This document shows positions 8,202 to 20,800 of a stretch of 64,000 bases of DNA, piece after piece (the first letter of the stretch is position 1; every line of letters begins with the position of its first letter). This DNA is from JAMQKA01 sp034521835. GTDB taxonomy: Bacteria; Bacteroidota; Rhodothermia; Balneolales; Balneolaceae. A program made the translations under genes and the position numbers. Below the pieces are notes generated by a model. That model had not been told where the DNA came from and ran no database searches. It was given only the letters and a program-made list of their open reading frames with translations. The stretch is taken from the NCBI GenBank assembly GCA_034521835.1, contig JAXHMA010000004.1:852084-916083 (forward strand), written 5' to 3'.

Positions 8202-11200
8202 ATGAAAAGAACCATACATATAATACTGGGATGGTGTTTGCTGGGACTTTCATTAGTTCAAGCTCAAAGCGTTGAACAGGCTCTGACCTTTAAGAAACAG
8301 TTTGAGAAGGTCAATCAAACCCTCTCTTTAGAACAGTCACTTAACATTCTAGAGGAAAAACATAACGTAAACTTTATCTATAAAAGTGATTTGGTAAAAG
8401 GGGAATTAGTACCAAATAATGTGGTTGAAGCTAAAGACTTTCAAACTGCACTAACACGGTTATCAAACCTGCTCGATATTAAGTATGAGCAGATAGGAAG
8501 ACGAAGTTTTTTGCTATCAAAACCGATTGAAGTTCTGCCAAAGGTATCAAAGGTGGAAACTATAACCGGTACCGTATCGGATGCTCAGAGCGGTGAAACA
8601 CTGCCGGGGGTAAATGTTGTGATACAAGGTACAACTACCGGTACTTCAACTGATGCAGAAGGTATGTATAAACTTTCCGCCCCTTCCATGCAAGATACTT
8701 TGGTTTTTTCCTTTGTAGGATATGAAACACAAACCGTACCAATAAATGGGCGGACAGAGGTAGATGTGGCGATGCAGTCACAAACCGTTGCAGGTGGAGA
8801 ATTGGTAGTAGTAGGTTATGAAACTCAAGAAGCAGCAACCAGTACCGGTTCAATCACCAATGTCGGGGGCGAACAAATCGAGAAAGCGCCGGTAGTGAAT
8901 ATTGAAAATTCACTTGTAGGCCGTTTACCAGGATTAGTTGCTATTAATAACACAGGTCAACCAGGAAGTTCGGGATCCACCATACAGATACGAGGCAGTA
9001 ATACGCTTGGCGACAACAGCCCCCTTGTGGTAATTGATGGTGTCACTAACAGAACTGGTGGATTATCTCGGTTGAACCCAAATGATATTGAAGATATAAC
9101 CGTACTGAAAGATGCATCAGCGGCTATATATGGATCTCAAGCTGCAAATGGGGTAATTCTTGTAACTACAAAAAAAGGACAAGCTGGAGATACTAGAGTA
9201 TCCTTCTCCTACAACCAAGGATTTACCCAGCCTACTCGAATACCAGAGATGGCAGATGCTGCAACCTATGCACAAATGATTAATGAGATTGATATGTATA
9301 GAGGAAGGGAACCGAGACATACTCAAGAGGATATCCAAAAGTACCGGCAGGGAACTGATCCTTGGACCCATCCAAACACCGATTGGTTTGATGCCGCATT
9401 TAAAGATGTGTCAATGCAGAATAAGCTAAACGCCTCGGTATCAGGTGGTAGTGAGCAAATTCAATACTATCTGTCAGTAGGGGCAGCAAGCGAAGATGGC
9501 TACTTTAATGATAGCGGTTTTAAATACGATCAGTACAATTTCAGAAGTAATATCAGTGGTGAAATTAATGACTTTATAAATCTTTCATTAAGTATTGCTG
9601 GTAGGCGTGAAGGGCAAGAAGCCCCAATTCGCTCTGCAGGAGAAACCTTCAGGGCTTTGATGCGCGGTAAGCCAACCCTGCCTGCATATTGGCCAAACGG
9701 GCAGCCAGGTCCTGATATCGAGTATGGTGATAATCCTGTAGTAACAGGCACGCAGGCTACGGGATACGATAGCGACAAGCGGGATGTTTTTCAAAGCAAC
9801 CTAAAGGTGGAAGTTGAAGTACCCTTTGTTGAAGGTTTAGTACTTGAAAGCAACGTTTCGTACGACAAGAATTATGAGTTCAATAAGCTTTGGGCCACTC
9901 CCTGGTATCTGTACACGTGGGATTATCAATCCTATGATGAAAACGGAGATCCTGTTCGCACACGGGCCCAAAGAGGATTAAATGAGCCCCAGCTTACCGA
10001 AGATATGAATGATGAGTATCAATCTACGCTAAACCTGCTGGGTCGGTACCGAAAGGATTTAGAAGATCATTCCTTTAGCCTTCTTGCAGGAATAGAACGA
10101 CAGGAATCCAGAAGTAACTTTTTCTCGGCCTATCGACAAGGTTTTCTAACCAATCAACTGGATGAGCTTAACGTGGGTGGTGATGCTCAGAAAGACAACT
10201 CCGGAAGTTCAATAAATAGTATCCGGATGAACTACTTTGGAAGAATCAACTATAATTATAAGGAAAAGTATTTGTTCGAATTTGTTGGGAGATATGACGG
10301 CTCATATATCTTTCCAGAAGGAGATCGGTTCGGATTTTTCCCTGCCATTTCTCTTGGCTGGAGACTCTCAGAAGAACCGTTCTGGGATGACATACTTCCG
10401 TTTTTTGAAGGATTTAAGTTGCGCGGAAGTTGGGGCCAAACAGGTAATGACCGAATTGAACCCTACCAGTATCTGACTACTTATGAGTTCGGAACTGGAT
10501 ACGTTCGTAATGTAAATGAACTGCAAAAAAGTTTGGTTCAGTCACGGATTTCCAATCCTAATGTTACTTGGGAAGTAGCCAATCAGTTTAATGTTGGTCT
10601 CGATACCGAAATGCTGGATGGGCGTTTGGCAATCCAAGCTGACTACTTCCGATATTTCCGGGACAAAATCTTATGGTGGAGAAACGCTTCCATACCAACT
10701 ACGGCTGGATTCACTCTACCCCGTGAGAATATTGGAGAAGTTATCAATCGTGGTGTTGACGGTCGGATAACTTATACCGATCAAATCGGTGACTTTAATT
10801 ACGATGTATCAGTAAACGCAGGATATGCCCAAAATGAAATCCAATATTGGGATGAAGCTCCAGGAGCACCAGAGTGGCAGCAATCTACAGGTCATCCGAT
10901 GAATACGGAGCTTTATTATGAGACAGACGGCGTCTTCAACGACCAAGAGGAATTGGATTCCTACCCACATTGGCCAGGAGCACGTCCGGGCTATATCAAG
11001 TTTGTTGATATCAATGAAGACGGTGTAATAAATGGGCAGGACCGAGTCCGGATAGATAAAATAATATGCCAACCTTTACAGGGGGACTAGGTCTGACTGC
11101 AGCTTATAAGAACTTTGACTTTTCCGCCCTATTCCAAGGGGCATCGGGAGCAGTTCGATATGTGTTCACTGAATCGGGTGAAATTGGGAACTTTTTGCAA

Positions 11201-11548
11201 AGCTATGCTGAAAAGCGATGGACGCCCGAAAACCCGGATACAGAACACCCTCGTACCTACAATCGTAGCGATGAGTACTGGGCTGCCTTTGCGGGATCGG
11301 GTAATCAAAACACCTATTTCTTGAGAAATTCAGATTACGTACGCCTCAAGACGATTGAAATTGGATATGATTTTACCACCCTTATAGGTGAACAAATTGG
11401 CCTGCAAAATTTGAGGGCCTATGTGAGTGGACAAAATATCTTCACTATTGACAAACTAAATGTAATGGATCCCGAGGCCTCAAGCACAACCGGTCAATAC
11501 TATCCGCAAAAGCGGGTCTTTAATATCGGTGTCAGCTTAACATTTTAA
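8202..11548 (+). CDS. SusC/RagA-family TonB-dependent receptor with STN domain (one frameshift)
   Basis: Outer-membrane receptor of about 1,115 aa for uptake of a large nutrient. It has a signal peptide (WCLLGLSLVQAQ), an STN signalling domain (about 35-110), a carboxypeptidase-D-like regulatory domain (ITGTVSDAQSGETLPGVNVV, about 118-195), the plug (about 205-325, LVVIDGVTNRTG, NGVILVTTKKG), and a long beta-barrel ending in FNIGVSLTF with a terminal Phe. The frame stops at 11090. Adding one A to the AAAA run at 11058-11061 gives DKNNMPTFTGGLGLTAAY and joins the rest of the barrel, so it is one gene. The STN domain and the upstream sigma/FecR pair indicate transcription triggered by substrate binding. 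The substrate cannot be told from sequence. Confidence 0.9.
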
Positions 11549-11570
11549 ACTATTTTAAATCATACCAGCT

Positions 11571-13357
11571 ATGAAGAACTTATCTATTTTAATATTGACA
11601 GTAAGTACCCTGCTAGTTTTCTCGGCCTGTGACCATCAGGTATTGAACCAGCAACCCGAAGATGAGACTACAGAAGAGCAGTTATGGACTGATGCTGCTT
11701 TGATGGAAGCTTATGTGAATAATACATACTCAGGTGTCGGGCACGGCTATACATCTATTTCCATTAGTTCAGGTGTTGATGAAACCAAACACGTTCATGG
11801 ATGGGAGGATCAACAAGTCAGAATGAGTAATTTGACACCTGATGATCTCGGTTTTTGGGAAGGCTTTTGGAGGGATTTTCAGTGGGATGAACTCTATAGC
11901 CAAATTAGAAACATCAATATTTTTCTGGCCAATATAGATGAATCTACCGTTGATCAGGCAACTAAAGCTAGGCTTAAAGGAGAAGTCCTGATTTTTGAGA
12001 GCATTTTACTATCACCGGCTTATTAAAGCATTTGGAGCCGTTCCCCTCATTGAAAAAGTATTCAGCTTAGATGATGAAGATTTCTTAGTAGAAAGGAATA
12101 CATTTGAAGAATCGATCAATTTTGTCGTTTCCTGATCTCGATATGGCAGTCTCTCTACTGCCTACGGTTATTGAAGGTGATAAAAGTCGGGCTAGTCAGG
12201 GAGCTGCCTTAGCTTTAAAGTCACGGGTTCTACTGTTTGCAGCTAGTGATCTTTATGCAAATCCACAAGGCAGTAATCCAGAGTTGACTGGTTATACAAG
12301 TGGAGACCAGATGCAAAGATGGCGTGCAGCCAAGGATGCTGCCCAGGCGGTAATGGATCATGGTTATCAGTTATATGCGGCCAACCCTGCACCTGGTGAC
12401 TCCGCAGCACAAAATTATGCCGATATCTTTCTCCAGAATGATCATCCGGAAATCATCTTTGCAAGATATTTTATTCGAGGACAGGAATGGGATGGATGTT
12501 GCGGAAATGCCCTTGACATGACACCAGATATAGGATTATACCATGGACCTAATGGATATCATAACTGGGGTGGAGATGTCCCTCTACAGCAGATGGTAGA
12601 TGCTTACGAAATGGCAAATGGTACTGAATTCAATTGGAATGATCCGCAGCATGCAGCTTTCCCCTATGAAAATCGCGATCCCCGTTTTTATGCTTCAATT
12701 TTTTATAATGGATCGCACTGGCGCGAGCGACCAAGTGACATGATTGAACAGGACCCCGAAGGGATTGTAGAAACAGCCTATTATGAAGTTGAAGGGCAGC
12801 AAGCCTTACGACCTGGTATAGATACGCGCGATGGCCCTGTAGAAGACTGGAACGGAACATACACCGGCTATTATATGCGTAAATTTCTCGATATTAATGT
12901 TGATCACCAGTTCTTCATTCAGACTAAACCCTATATTTTTATAAGGTTTGCAGAGGTTCTTCTTAACTATGCAGAAGCCTCAATTGAATTAGGTGAAGAG
13001 GATGACGCTCGCAGAGCATTAAACAGAATCCGGGAGCGGGCAGGTATGCCAGACATTACTGACTCAGGTCAAGCACTGAATGGGAGCGATACCGCAATGA
13101 GCGCAGGGTTGAATTGGCGTTTGAAGGACATCGCTATTTTGACGTTCGCCGCTGGATGATTGCTCCTGATGTTTATGAAGATGGAGAGGGCGTAATATTA
13201 TTGGACGTCTGAATAATGATGGCTCATATACATTTGAATACAATATTCAGGTTGTGGATCAACGTACATGGAATGAGAATGCTTATTTCCTACCTATACC
13301 TACAGATATGAGATCGATAAAAATGAGAACCTTGTTCAAAACCCCGGCTATAATTAA
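11571..13357 (+). pseudogene. SusD/RagB-family lipoprotein, broken by several indels
   Basis: The partner lipoprotein of the SusC receptor. It starts with a lipoprotein signal (LILTVSTLLVFSACDHQ) and reads as SusD through at least four frame changes: near 11991 (+1), 12131 (+1), 13081 (-1) and about 13190 (-1), with a further two extra bases near 13310. After correction the text runs GEVLFLRAFYYHRLIKAFGA, then NFVVSDLDMAVSLLPTV, then ALNRERYRNERRVELAFEGH and RYFDVRRW, ending in the usual LVQNPGYN at 13355. Each piece matches the family and the order is normal. Either this is a decaying gene or this stretch was poorly sequenced; the neighbouring genes 5' and 3' are much cleaner. Confidence 0.88.
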
Positions 13358-13410
13358 TGATCTGCCGATATAATTATGACAAACTCACTATCCCTAAGTC
13401 CTAATTTAAG

Positions 13411-13442
13411 CGAAGCAGGTAATGATTTACCTGCTTCGTTTC
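13411..13442 (+). terminator. Rho-independent terminator after susCD
   Basis: A perfect 12-bp stem, CGAAGCAGGTAA / TTACCTGCTTCG, with a TGAT loop, followed by a short T run. It lies 54 bases after the SusD stop and ends the susC-susD transcript. Confidence 0.85.
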
Positions 13443-13570
13443 AACTAAATGCTATTATAGTATGATTCGCTTCTACACATGATTCGGAAATAGAGACAGG
13501 GATTTTTGGGAACATATAAATGATAGCGGATCGCATTTCACAGAAAAAAAATTATCAGACTTTACTAGCT

Positions 13571-16500
13571 ATGGAGAAGACTACTATTTGTAATGATATC
13601 CTATTAAAAAAAAGGGTGCTATGGTCTTTTATTTGTTTGCTTTTGATGGTATCAAGTGCTTGCCAGCAGAATGGGGAACCTGAATTTGAATCTCTTTCTG
13701 ACCAACAAAAGCGCAGTGCCGAGAACGCGCTGGCGGGACTGGAGACCCGCGATGGGCTGGAAACCAAACTTTTCGCCGCCGAAGATATGCTGGTCAATCC
13801 CACCAACATGGATATTGACGCCGAGGGGCGTATTTGGGTGACTGAGGGATACAACTACCGGCCCAGCCTGAACCCCGATAACCCCACCCGTCCTGATGGG
13901 GATAGGATTGTGATCCTCGAAGATACCGATGGCGACAGCCAAGCAGATACAAGTAAGGTGTTTTATCAGGGAAACGAAATTAACGCCGCTTTGGGGATCA
14001 TGGTGCTTGATAACCGGGTCTATGTGTCCCGCAGCCCGCATGTGTTTGTCTTCACCGATACCGACGGAGATGAAAAGGCCGATACTAAAGAGGTGTTGTT
14101 CAGTGGCATCGAAGGAGAGCAGCATGACCACGGGGTGCATGTTGCGGTGTTTGGACCTGATGGGAAGCTGTATTTCAATATGGGCAACGAGGGCAATGTC
14201 ATTAAGGATCCTGAAGGGAATGTAATCACGGATAAATTCGGAAATAAGGTACAGACCGATGGCAATCCCTATCGGCAGGGAATGGTTTTTCGCTGCAATC
14301 TGGATGGCAGCCAGTTCGAAGTGCTGGCCCATAATTTTCGCAACAACTACGAGGTGGCCCTGGATTCTGACGGCACGCTTTGGCAGTCAGATAACGATGA
14401 TGATGGCAACAGGGGCGTGCGAATAAATTACGTAATGGAGTATGGCAATTACGGGTATCGCAACGAGCTGAACGGGGCCGACTGGCGCACGCGTCGGACG
14501 GGCATGGCGGAGGATATTCCTACTCGGCATTGGCATCAAAATGATCCCGGCGTGGTACCCAACCTGTTACAGACAGGAGCGGGATCACCTACTGGTATCT
14601 TAGTGTATGAAGGGGAGTTACTGCCGGAAGTCTTTCACAACCAGATGATCCACGCTGATGCCGGGCCTAATATAATACGCTCCTATCCCGTCCAGAAAGA
14701 GGGGGCTGGCTACACTGCACAAATCGAGAACATCCTGGAGGGGGACAAAGACCAATGGTTTCGTCCCTCTGATGTGACTGTAGCACCTGATGGATCGATC
14801 TTTGTAGCAGATTGGTATGATCCCGGTGTGGGTGGACACCAAATGGGTGATCAACAGCGGGGACGTATTTTCCGAATTGCCCCAGAAGGTATTCCTTATA
14901 GCACCCCAGAGTTTGATTTAAGTACCCCACAAGGAGCTATTGATGCACTTAAAAATCCTAATCATAATCTCCGAGCCCGCGCTTGGCTAAAATTACATAA
15001 CTGGGGAAGTGAAGCAGAGGAGGTACTAGTTGGCCTATGGAATTCAGAAAATGCCCAGTACCGTGCTCGCGCGCTATGGCTCCTGAGCAAGCTAGATGAA
15101 CAAGGTACCAACTACATTGATCAGGCGCTGGCCGACCCCAATCCTGATATCCGGATAACCGGCCTGCGGGCAACCCGTCAACTGGACATCAACATTATCC
15201 CCATTCTTAAGCAGCTGGTGGATGATTCATCTCCACAAGTCCGTCGAGAAGTTGCCATCGCGCTGCATCGCAACACCTCGGTGGAAGCACCTGAATTGTG
15301 GGCGCAACTGGCCGCCCAGCATACCGGTAGTGATCGGTGGTACTTGGAAGCGCTGGGAATCGGTGCTGCAGGGCAGGAGGATCGCTTTTTTGAAGCTTGG
15401 AAAGAGCGTGTGGGAGACGATTGGAATACACCGGTCGGCCGCGATATCGTGTGGCGCTCCAGGGCTACCGCCGCCATTCCGATGTTAGGCGAAATCATCA
15501 GGAATCCATCGATAGAAGTGGAGGAAAAACGTCGATACTTCCGCGCATTTGACTTTCATGCCGACGATGAGTTCAAACGGGAGGAGTTGATTAGTGTTCT
15601 GCAGGGAGACTCCCCCAATCAACAGAGTTTAAATATTTTGGCGCTGAATCATCTGAATCGATCGGCGCTAGAGCAATCATCCTTAGTAGAAACAGAGCTC
15701 GAAGAAGCGTTACAAGCAGTGAAAGGCACGCAGGATTATCTGGACTTGGTTGAACGGTTTGAGTTAGAAACGCAAAACCAAGAGCTTCTATCTATGATGC
15801 AGGCTTATCCGGACAGCAGCATTGGGATACGAGCTGCCCAACTATCACTCCAGCTAGGTGGTGAAGAACGAATTAACACAAAGCTAAATGCAGATAATCC
15901 TAAAAACAAACTTAGTGTCTTAACGGCCTTAGGGAATACGGGGTCTTCGCAAGCCTTTGCGGTGCTGAGGAGGGTTATCTTGGATCAAACTCAAGCCTTA
16001 CCTACCCGCCGACAAGCGATAAAAGCGCTGGGCACGGGCTGGGGTGGGGAGCAACAGCTGGTGGAGCTGGTCAACAGCGGCATGATCTCCGACTCCCTCA
16101 AGCAGTCAGCCTCCGAAGCGCTGGCCGATTCCTGGCGTGGTGATGTCAGGCAGCTGGCCCGGGAGCTGGCAGGAGAATCAGGAACCCCCGAAACGGCCGA
16201 TTTGCCACCAATTGAGCAGTTGGCATCGATGGAGGGGGATCCCGCGAACGGGAAGCCTATTTTTGAGCAGTCCTGCCAGATATGTCACCAGGTCAATGGA
16301 CAGGGAACAGAGTTCGGTCCGGCTTTATCGGAAATTGGGAACAAGCTTCCTAAAGAGGGTTTGTATGACGCTATTCTAAATCCCAATGCGGGTATCAGTT
16401 TTGGATACGAGGGATATATTCTCACGATGGAAGATGGGACCGAAGTGGCCGGGATTATCCGCAATGAAACTGAAACAGAAATAGAGCTGCTGACCCCGGG

Positions 16501-16642
16501 CGGGGTAAGGACAACGTATGCCCTGAGTGAGATCAGCTCCCGAAAGAAGATGCAGCAGTCGCTGATGCCGGAAAATCTCCATGCGGGCATGAGCCAGCAG
16601 GAGCTGGTGGACCTGGTGGAATATCTTACTATGCTGCAGTAG
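13571..16642 (+). CDS. Lipoprotein: glucose/sorbosone dehydrogenase-like propeller, HEAT repeats and cytochrome c
   Basis: An intact, about 1,023-aa exported lipoprotein. I prefer the ATG at 13571 over 13520 because it places the signal right before the lipobox (LLLMVSSAC, lipid Cys at residue 31). Residues about 60-430 form a membrane-bound-dehydrogenase-type beta-propeller (GLETKLFAAEDMLVNPTNMD, then VAPDGSIFVADWYDPGVGGH). Residues about 440-860 are HEAT-like repeats. The C-terminal 120 residues carry one c-type heme site (CQICH) with Met in SLMPENL as probable sixth ligand. This is the architecture of the TIGR02604/TIGR02603 proteins common in Planctomycetes and Bacteroidota. It probably oxidises a sugar or alcohol in the periplasm and passes electrons to the heme. 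The substrate is unknown; the adjacent SusCD locus suggests a carbohydrate. Confidence 0.88.
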   Translation: MEKTTICNDILLKKRVLWSFICLLLMVSSACQQNGEPEFESLSDQQKRSAENALAGLETRDGLETKLFAAEDMLVNPTNMDIDAEGRIWVTEGYNYRPSLNPDNPTRPDGDRIVILEDTDGDSQADTSKVFYQGNEINAALGIMVLDNRVYVSRSPHVFVFTDTDGDEKADTKEVLFSGIEGEQHDHGVHVAVFGPDGKLYFNMGNEGNVIKDPEGNVITDKFGNKVQTDGNPYRQGMVFRCNLDGSQFEVLAHNFRNNYEVALDSDGTLWQSDNDDDGNRGVRINYVMEYGNYGYRNELNGADWRTRRTGMAEDIPTRHWHQNDPGVVPNLLQTGAGSPTGILVYEGELLPEVFHNQMIHADAGPNIIRSYPVQKEGAGYTAQIENILEGDKDQWFRPSDVTVAPDGSIFVADWYDPGVGGHQMGDQQRGRIFRIAPEGIPYSTPEFDLSTPQGAIDALKNPNHNLRARAWLKLHNWGSEAEEVLVGLWNSENAQYRARALWLLSKLDEQGTNYIDQALADPNPDIRITGLRATRQLDINIIPILKQLVDDSSPQVRREVAIALHRNTSVEAPELWAQLAAQHTGSDRWYLEALGIGAAGQEDRFFEAWKERVGDDWNTPVGRDIVWRSRATAAIPMLGEIIRNPSIEVEEKRRYFRAFDFHADDEFKREELISVLQGDSPNQQSLNILALNHLNRSALEQSSLVETELEEALQAVKGTQDYLDLVERFELETQNQELLSMMQAYPDSSIGIRAAQLSLQLGGEERINTKLNADNPKNKLSVLTALGNTGSSQAFAVLRRVILDQTQALPTRRQAIKALGTGWGGEQQLVELVNSGMISDSLKQSASEALADSWRGDVRQLARELAGESGTPETADLPPIEQLASMEGDPANGKPIFEQSCQICHQVNGQGTEFGPALSEIGNKLPKEGLYDAILNPNAGISFGYEGYILTMEDGTEVAGIIRNETETEIELLTPGGVRTTYALSEISSRKKMQQSLMPENLHAGMSQQELVDLVEYLTMLQ

Positions 16643-16696
16643 AGCATGGAATGGGCCTTTATGGAACCTAACACATAAATCTAAAGGAAAACGAAC

Positions 16697-17577
16697 ATGG
16701 ATATATCGAGAAGAAATGCACTCAAAAAGATTGGAACTATTTTCGGTTCAAGTGCCCTGATCGGGCTGGCCGACGGCCTCTGGCGAAGCGAGCAGGTCCT
16801 TGGCGGAATAGTCGATGGCCAGATTAAACACTCGGTTTGCAAGTGGTGTTACGATGAAATTCCACTCGATGAGTTCGCCGCGGCCGTCAAAAAGATGGGA
16901 CTGCAGTCGGTCGAGCTGGTCGGGCCGGAGGAATGGCCGACCCTTCAAAAACATGGGTTGACCTGCGCGATGCCGTGGGGAGCGGGGATGGGGATTCCCG
17001 ACGGTTTCAACAACCCGGAACTTCACGACAAGCTGATCGCCAGCTACGAGGAGGTCATTCCCAAAGCCGCAGAAGCCGGGCTGGACAAGATCATCTGCTT
17101 TTCCGGCAATCGCAACGGCATGGATGATGAAACCGGCTTGGAAAACTGTGCAGAGGGACTCAAAAAACTTATGCCTACCGCCGAAAAATATAAGGTGACA
17201 GTCTCAATGGAACTACTGAACAGCAAGGTCGATCACCCGGATTATATGTGTGATCATACCAAGTGGGGCGTGGAGCTCTGCCAGCGGGTCGGCTCCGACC
17301 GGTTCAAGCTGCTTTATGATATTTATCACATGCAGATTATGGAGGGCGATGTGATCCGCACCATCCGTGATAATCACCAGTACATTAATCATTACCATAC
17401 CGGGGCGTACCCGGCCGCAATGAGATTGATGAGACCCAGGAACTCAATTATCCGGCCATTGTCCGGGCCATCCTGGAAACCGGCTATGAGGGCTTTATCG
17501 GGCAGGAATTCATCCCCACATGGGATGATAAACTTAAGGCGCTACAGAGGGGCGTTGAGATATGTGATGTTGCATAA
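16697..17577 (+). CDS. TIM-barrel sugar isomerase/epimerase family protein, Tat-exported (one frameshift)
   Basis: AP-endonuclease-2/hydroxypyruvate-isomerase-like TIM-barrel protein of about 293 aa. The N-terminus has a twin-arginine signal (DISRRNALKKIGTIFG), so it is exported folded. Core motifs follow: KHSVCKWCYDEIPLDEFA, MELLNSKVDHPDYMCD and LLYDIYHMQIMEGD, the last a typical metal-site strand. The frame changes at 17402-17405; one more G in that GGGG run restores GGVPGRNEIDETQELNYPAI and ends at 17577 (GQEFIPTWDDKLKALQRGVE). Without the correction the ORF runs on to 17611 with no family similarity. It lies 54 bases after the dehydrogenase lipoprotein, so they probably work on the same sugar-derived metabolite, as such pairs do elsewhere. 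Confidence 0.85.
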
Positions 17578-17805
17578 TTTAGTCCTTTTTACCCAAAAGG
17601 ATTATCCTTAGTTGGTACTGTTTATATTAAAAAAGGGATACCAAGTATGTGGCATCCCTTTCGAACGTAGTTTATTATTCCCAGTCTAATGTAAGCTTTA
17701 TTATACTCTCATTTGTTTCCAGACTTACTTTAATAGTTAGGTGGTCTAATTCCCCGATCCTCTGGGTCGGAAATAACTTATAAATTTGCGGAGCAAAGTC
17801 GGATT

Positions 17806-17838
17806 AATACCCCGATGGCTCTGCCTCGGGGTATTTTA
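17806..17838. terminator. Bidirectional terminator between convergent genes
   Basis: Stem AATACCCCGA / TCGGGGTATT (10 bp, perfect) with a 10-base loop, followed by TTATTTAA. It sits between the plus-strand isomerase gene and the stop of the minus-strand giant protein. A weaker hairpin, AAAGGGATACC / GGCATCCCTTT, lies at 17632-17661. Confidence 0.75.
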
Positions 17839-20800
17839 TTTAATCAGCATCATTTTATTCACTTGGTTAAAACTGCCTGATTTTACCTGGTAGAAGTAGA
17901 CGCCGGAACTGAGTTCACGGCCCGAGCCCACGGAGATGTCCCAGGTGACCTGGTGGCTACCGGCCGATACTCGCTCGTCAAGCAGTGTGGTGATGTAACG
18001 ACCGGCTACATCATAGATATTGATCTCCACATGTGTCGCTTCGGCAAGTTCAAATGGAATCACAGTTTGAGGATTAAAAGGATTGGGGTAGTTGTCATGC
18101 AGGACGAAACGATCCGGCAATTCAGATTCATCGTCTGTATTTGTAGTAACCCGTTCAAACGAGAAGGTTTCAGTGGACTGATTTCCTGTAAAGTCAGTTG
18201 CAACGATTTTTACTTCTTCTGTTTCACCGGTCAGATTTGAGTAATTGGTAAGATTAAAAAAGATTCGTTCGTTTGCTGGCTGATAGAAATAGCTGACTGT
18301 ATCCTCGTTGACAATCATAAACGTATTCCCGAAATCGACCCCGGTTCCATACCTGTCGTCACGCACGCGGGCAAAGATCTCATCCACGCCCTGATTATCT
18401 GCTGCTTCAAGGTATCCGGATTCATAAATCTCAGGGGCAACAGAGTCGTCGCTTCGGTTGATTTCAATGCCAAGTGCGTATGAACCCAGCGTAGTGATAT
18501 CGGCACTGACAACATCATCATTTAGCTCACTCTCGACCCGCACCCAACCAATTTTCTTTGATAGATACCTGTAAAGGTTAACACTTTCTTTGTCACTCTC
18601 ATCAAAATCGTTATCTGTCAGGTCCGATTCGTAGATGATCATCTCTATTTCAATCGGATCCTCCAAAACTATTAATGAATCGCTGCTTCCCTCAGGTTTA
18701 AATACGAGGTCCATTACATCACTGATCACAATCAGTTCGGAACCTGCTTCTGCCAAAACAGTTTCGTTATCATCTACAGATTTAGCTGGAAGTTCATAAA
18801 AAACATTTGGATTGGAATACATCTTTCGTACTTTCGGTGTTTCGAATGCTTTTTGTACAACACTATTGGAAAAAGGATTTAGAGTAGTAATAATAAATTG
18901 ACCACCCTCCTTAATTTTTCCCTTAACTTTTCCAATTGTCTCAGCCCCTTTGTCTACAGCGTCAGCTACAAATTCCTTGCCTGGCTCGATAGCCTTATCT
19001 ATTACATTAATAAGATTTGAAAATGCCTCCTTAATTAACGGCTGTGTTCCTGAGAGAAGCTCAGTCAAGATATCTGTTAATTTAGATTCCGACATTTGAC
19101 TATTATAAGAACCAGATCTTACCGGATAATTCAGACCTCCGTTATAGATTTCGATGTAGTTGGTTGGATATTCAATCTCATCAAAGTATTTCAATGAAAA
19201 ACCAAGATCTAACCCAAGTCCGGCACCTATGGCTGCATCCAATGATAGGTTAAACCCAAGATCAGTACCAGTACCTCTGTGCTCTGTATTTAGAAGTTTA
19301 ATAGGTTGGCTATTATCTGACTCTGTCTAATAGATAATTCAAGCTTTTTTGCAGGCCCGGCAATGCAGAACCTCCAATAGGAATAGAATAACTTGAGGGT
19401 TCCATCACACCGGCAAAGATGGACTCTATACTGAATAGATCTGCCGAATAACGACCGGGAATAGTAAAAATAGATGAGTGATATATTCCCTCTTCTTCAT
19501 TGAATAATTCTAAATCGCCTCCACTTGTCACTGAAAAACTCAGGTAGTCCAGATCTCCGGAATTATTCCAATACCCTGAAAATGTACTTTCCATGCCTAA
19601 GCCAGATGGTAGTAGACCAAAATCATTCTTTGAACTTTTCCCGAATTTCAAATCGATAATCAGATCAGAAATATCATAACCGAACGATCGGGATAACTCC
19701 AATCCGGTTGATGGTGAACTATTGTTCATTTTTTTTGAATTTTGTAGACGCAAATACTTGGATTGTTTTGGTTCAAATTGTCCTGCGTTTGGATATTGGA
19801 TATATTTTCCACTCATTGCAAAACCGGCTATAGACTTTTCTACGGTCAGATCAAAATTCCCAAATGTAGAGGTCAATCCTGCTGACAAATCACCTTCAAT
19901 ACCCAATCCATCATATTTTTCTACCATCGCAGGTTGAAAATACTGCTGTACGTTTCCAAGACTATTAATAGTGTTTACTGTTGCTTTAACAAAAACTTTT
20001 GCAAAAGGAGACATTGGTACACCTCCAAGTGACATCGTTTCCAGCATAAATCCGGTTTGAGCTAAAAGTTTTGTATCCTCATCAAGGCCATTCACTCTAT
20101 CGAAGCTTACAGTCTGCCCGCCTATTCCTTTAATAAACAATTCTGCACTTAAACCCACTGTTACTTCACCTATCCCAGGATTGAAATCCGGAGTTGAAAG
20201 AGAACCAGCAACTCCGCGTTCCATTCTTCGTGTTAAAAAGAGTTCATCATTTTCATTAATCTGAAATTCAAGCCCCATAGCACCTTTGCCACTAACAGAT
20301 ACTTTCGCTGCCGATATACTTGCCCCAACACCAATACTTCCTACAGAACCCGATACTCCCGCACTACCTTCTGCAAAAACACTCCACGTACGGTTGTAGA
20401 TTTGAGGTATAGAGGAAGCCGAAAATTCAAGTGGATCACTTATGATCTCAATGGATTGATTTTCAAACGTTATTTCATTTCCTGTTTCAAACGTCGCCAC
20501 ACTTTCTCCCTGTAAAGCATCAAATGGAACTTCAATTTGAAGAATATTCTCGTCAATGAATACCGTGGGGCACTAAGATCCGAATCATCTGTAATATTGA
20601 TTAATGATATTGTAGCTGCAGATGATTCAATGTTTAAACTACTTTCAGAGGAAATATTTGCATAAAAATAGCCACTCCCGTTTTCAGGGACTGAAAGTTG
20701 ATCATAGGTTTCGCTGTACGTGTGATGACTGAGTTCAGCAACTACATTTTCGATAATTATTCGATGCCTCATTCGAAAACCCACTCTCATTACCATCGGC

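Noticed and set aside
13652..14332. 226-codon minus-strand frame opposite the dehydrogenase lipoprotein
   Set aside because: Antisense shadow of an intact 1,000-residue gene with signal, propeller, HEAT and heme motifs.
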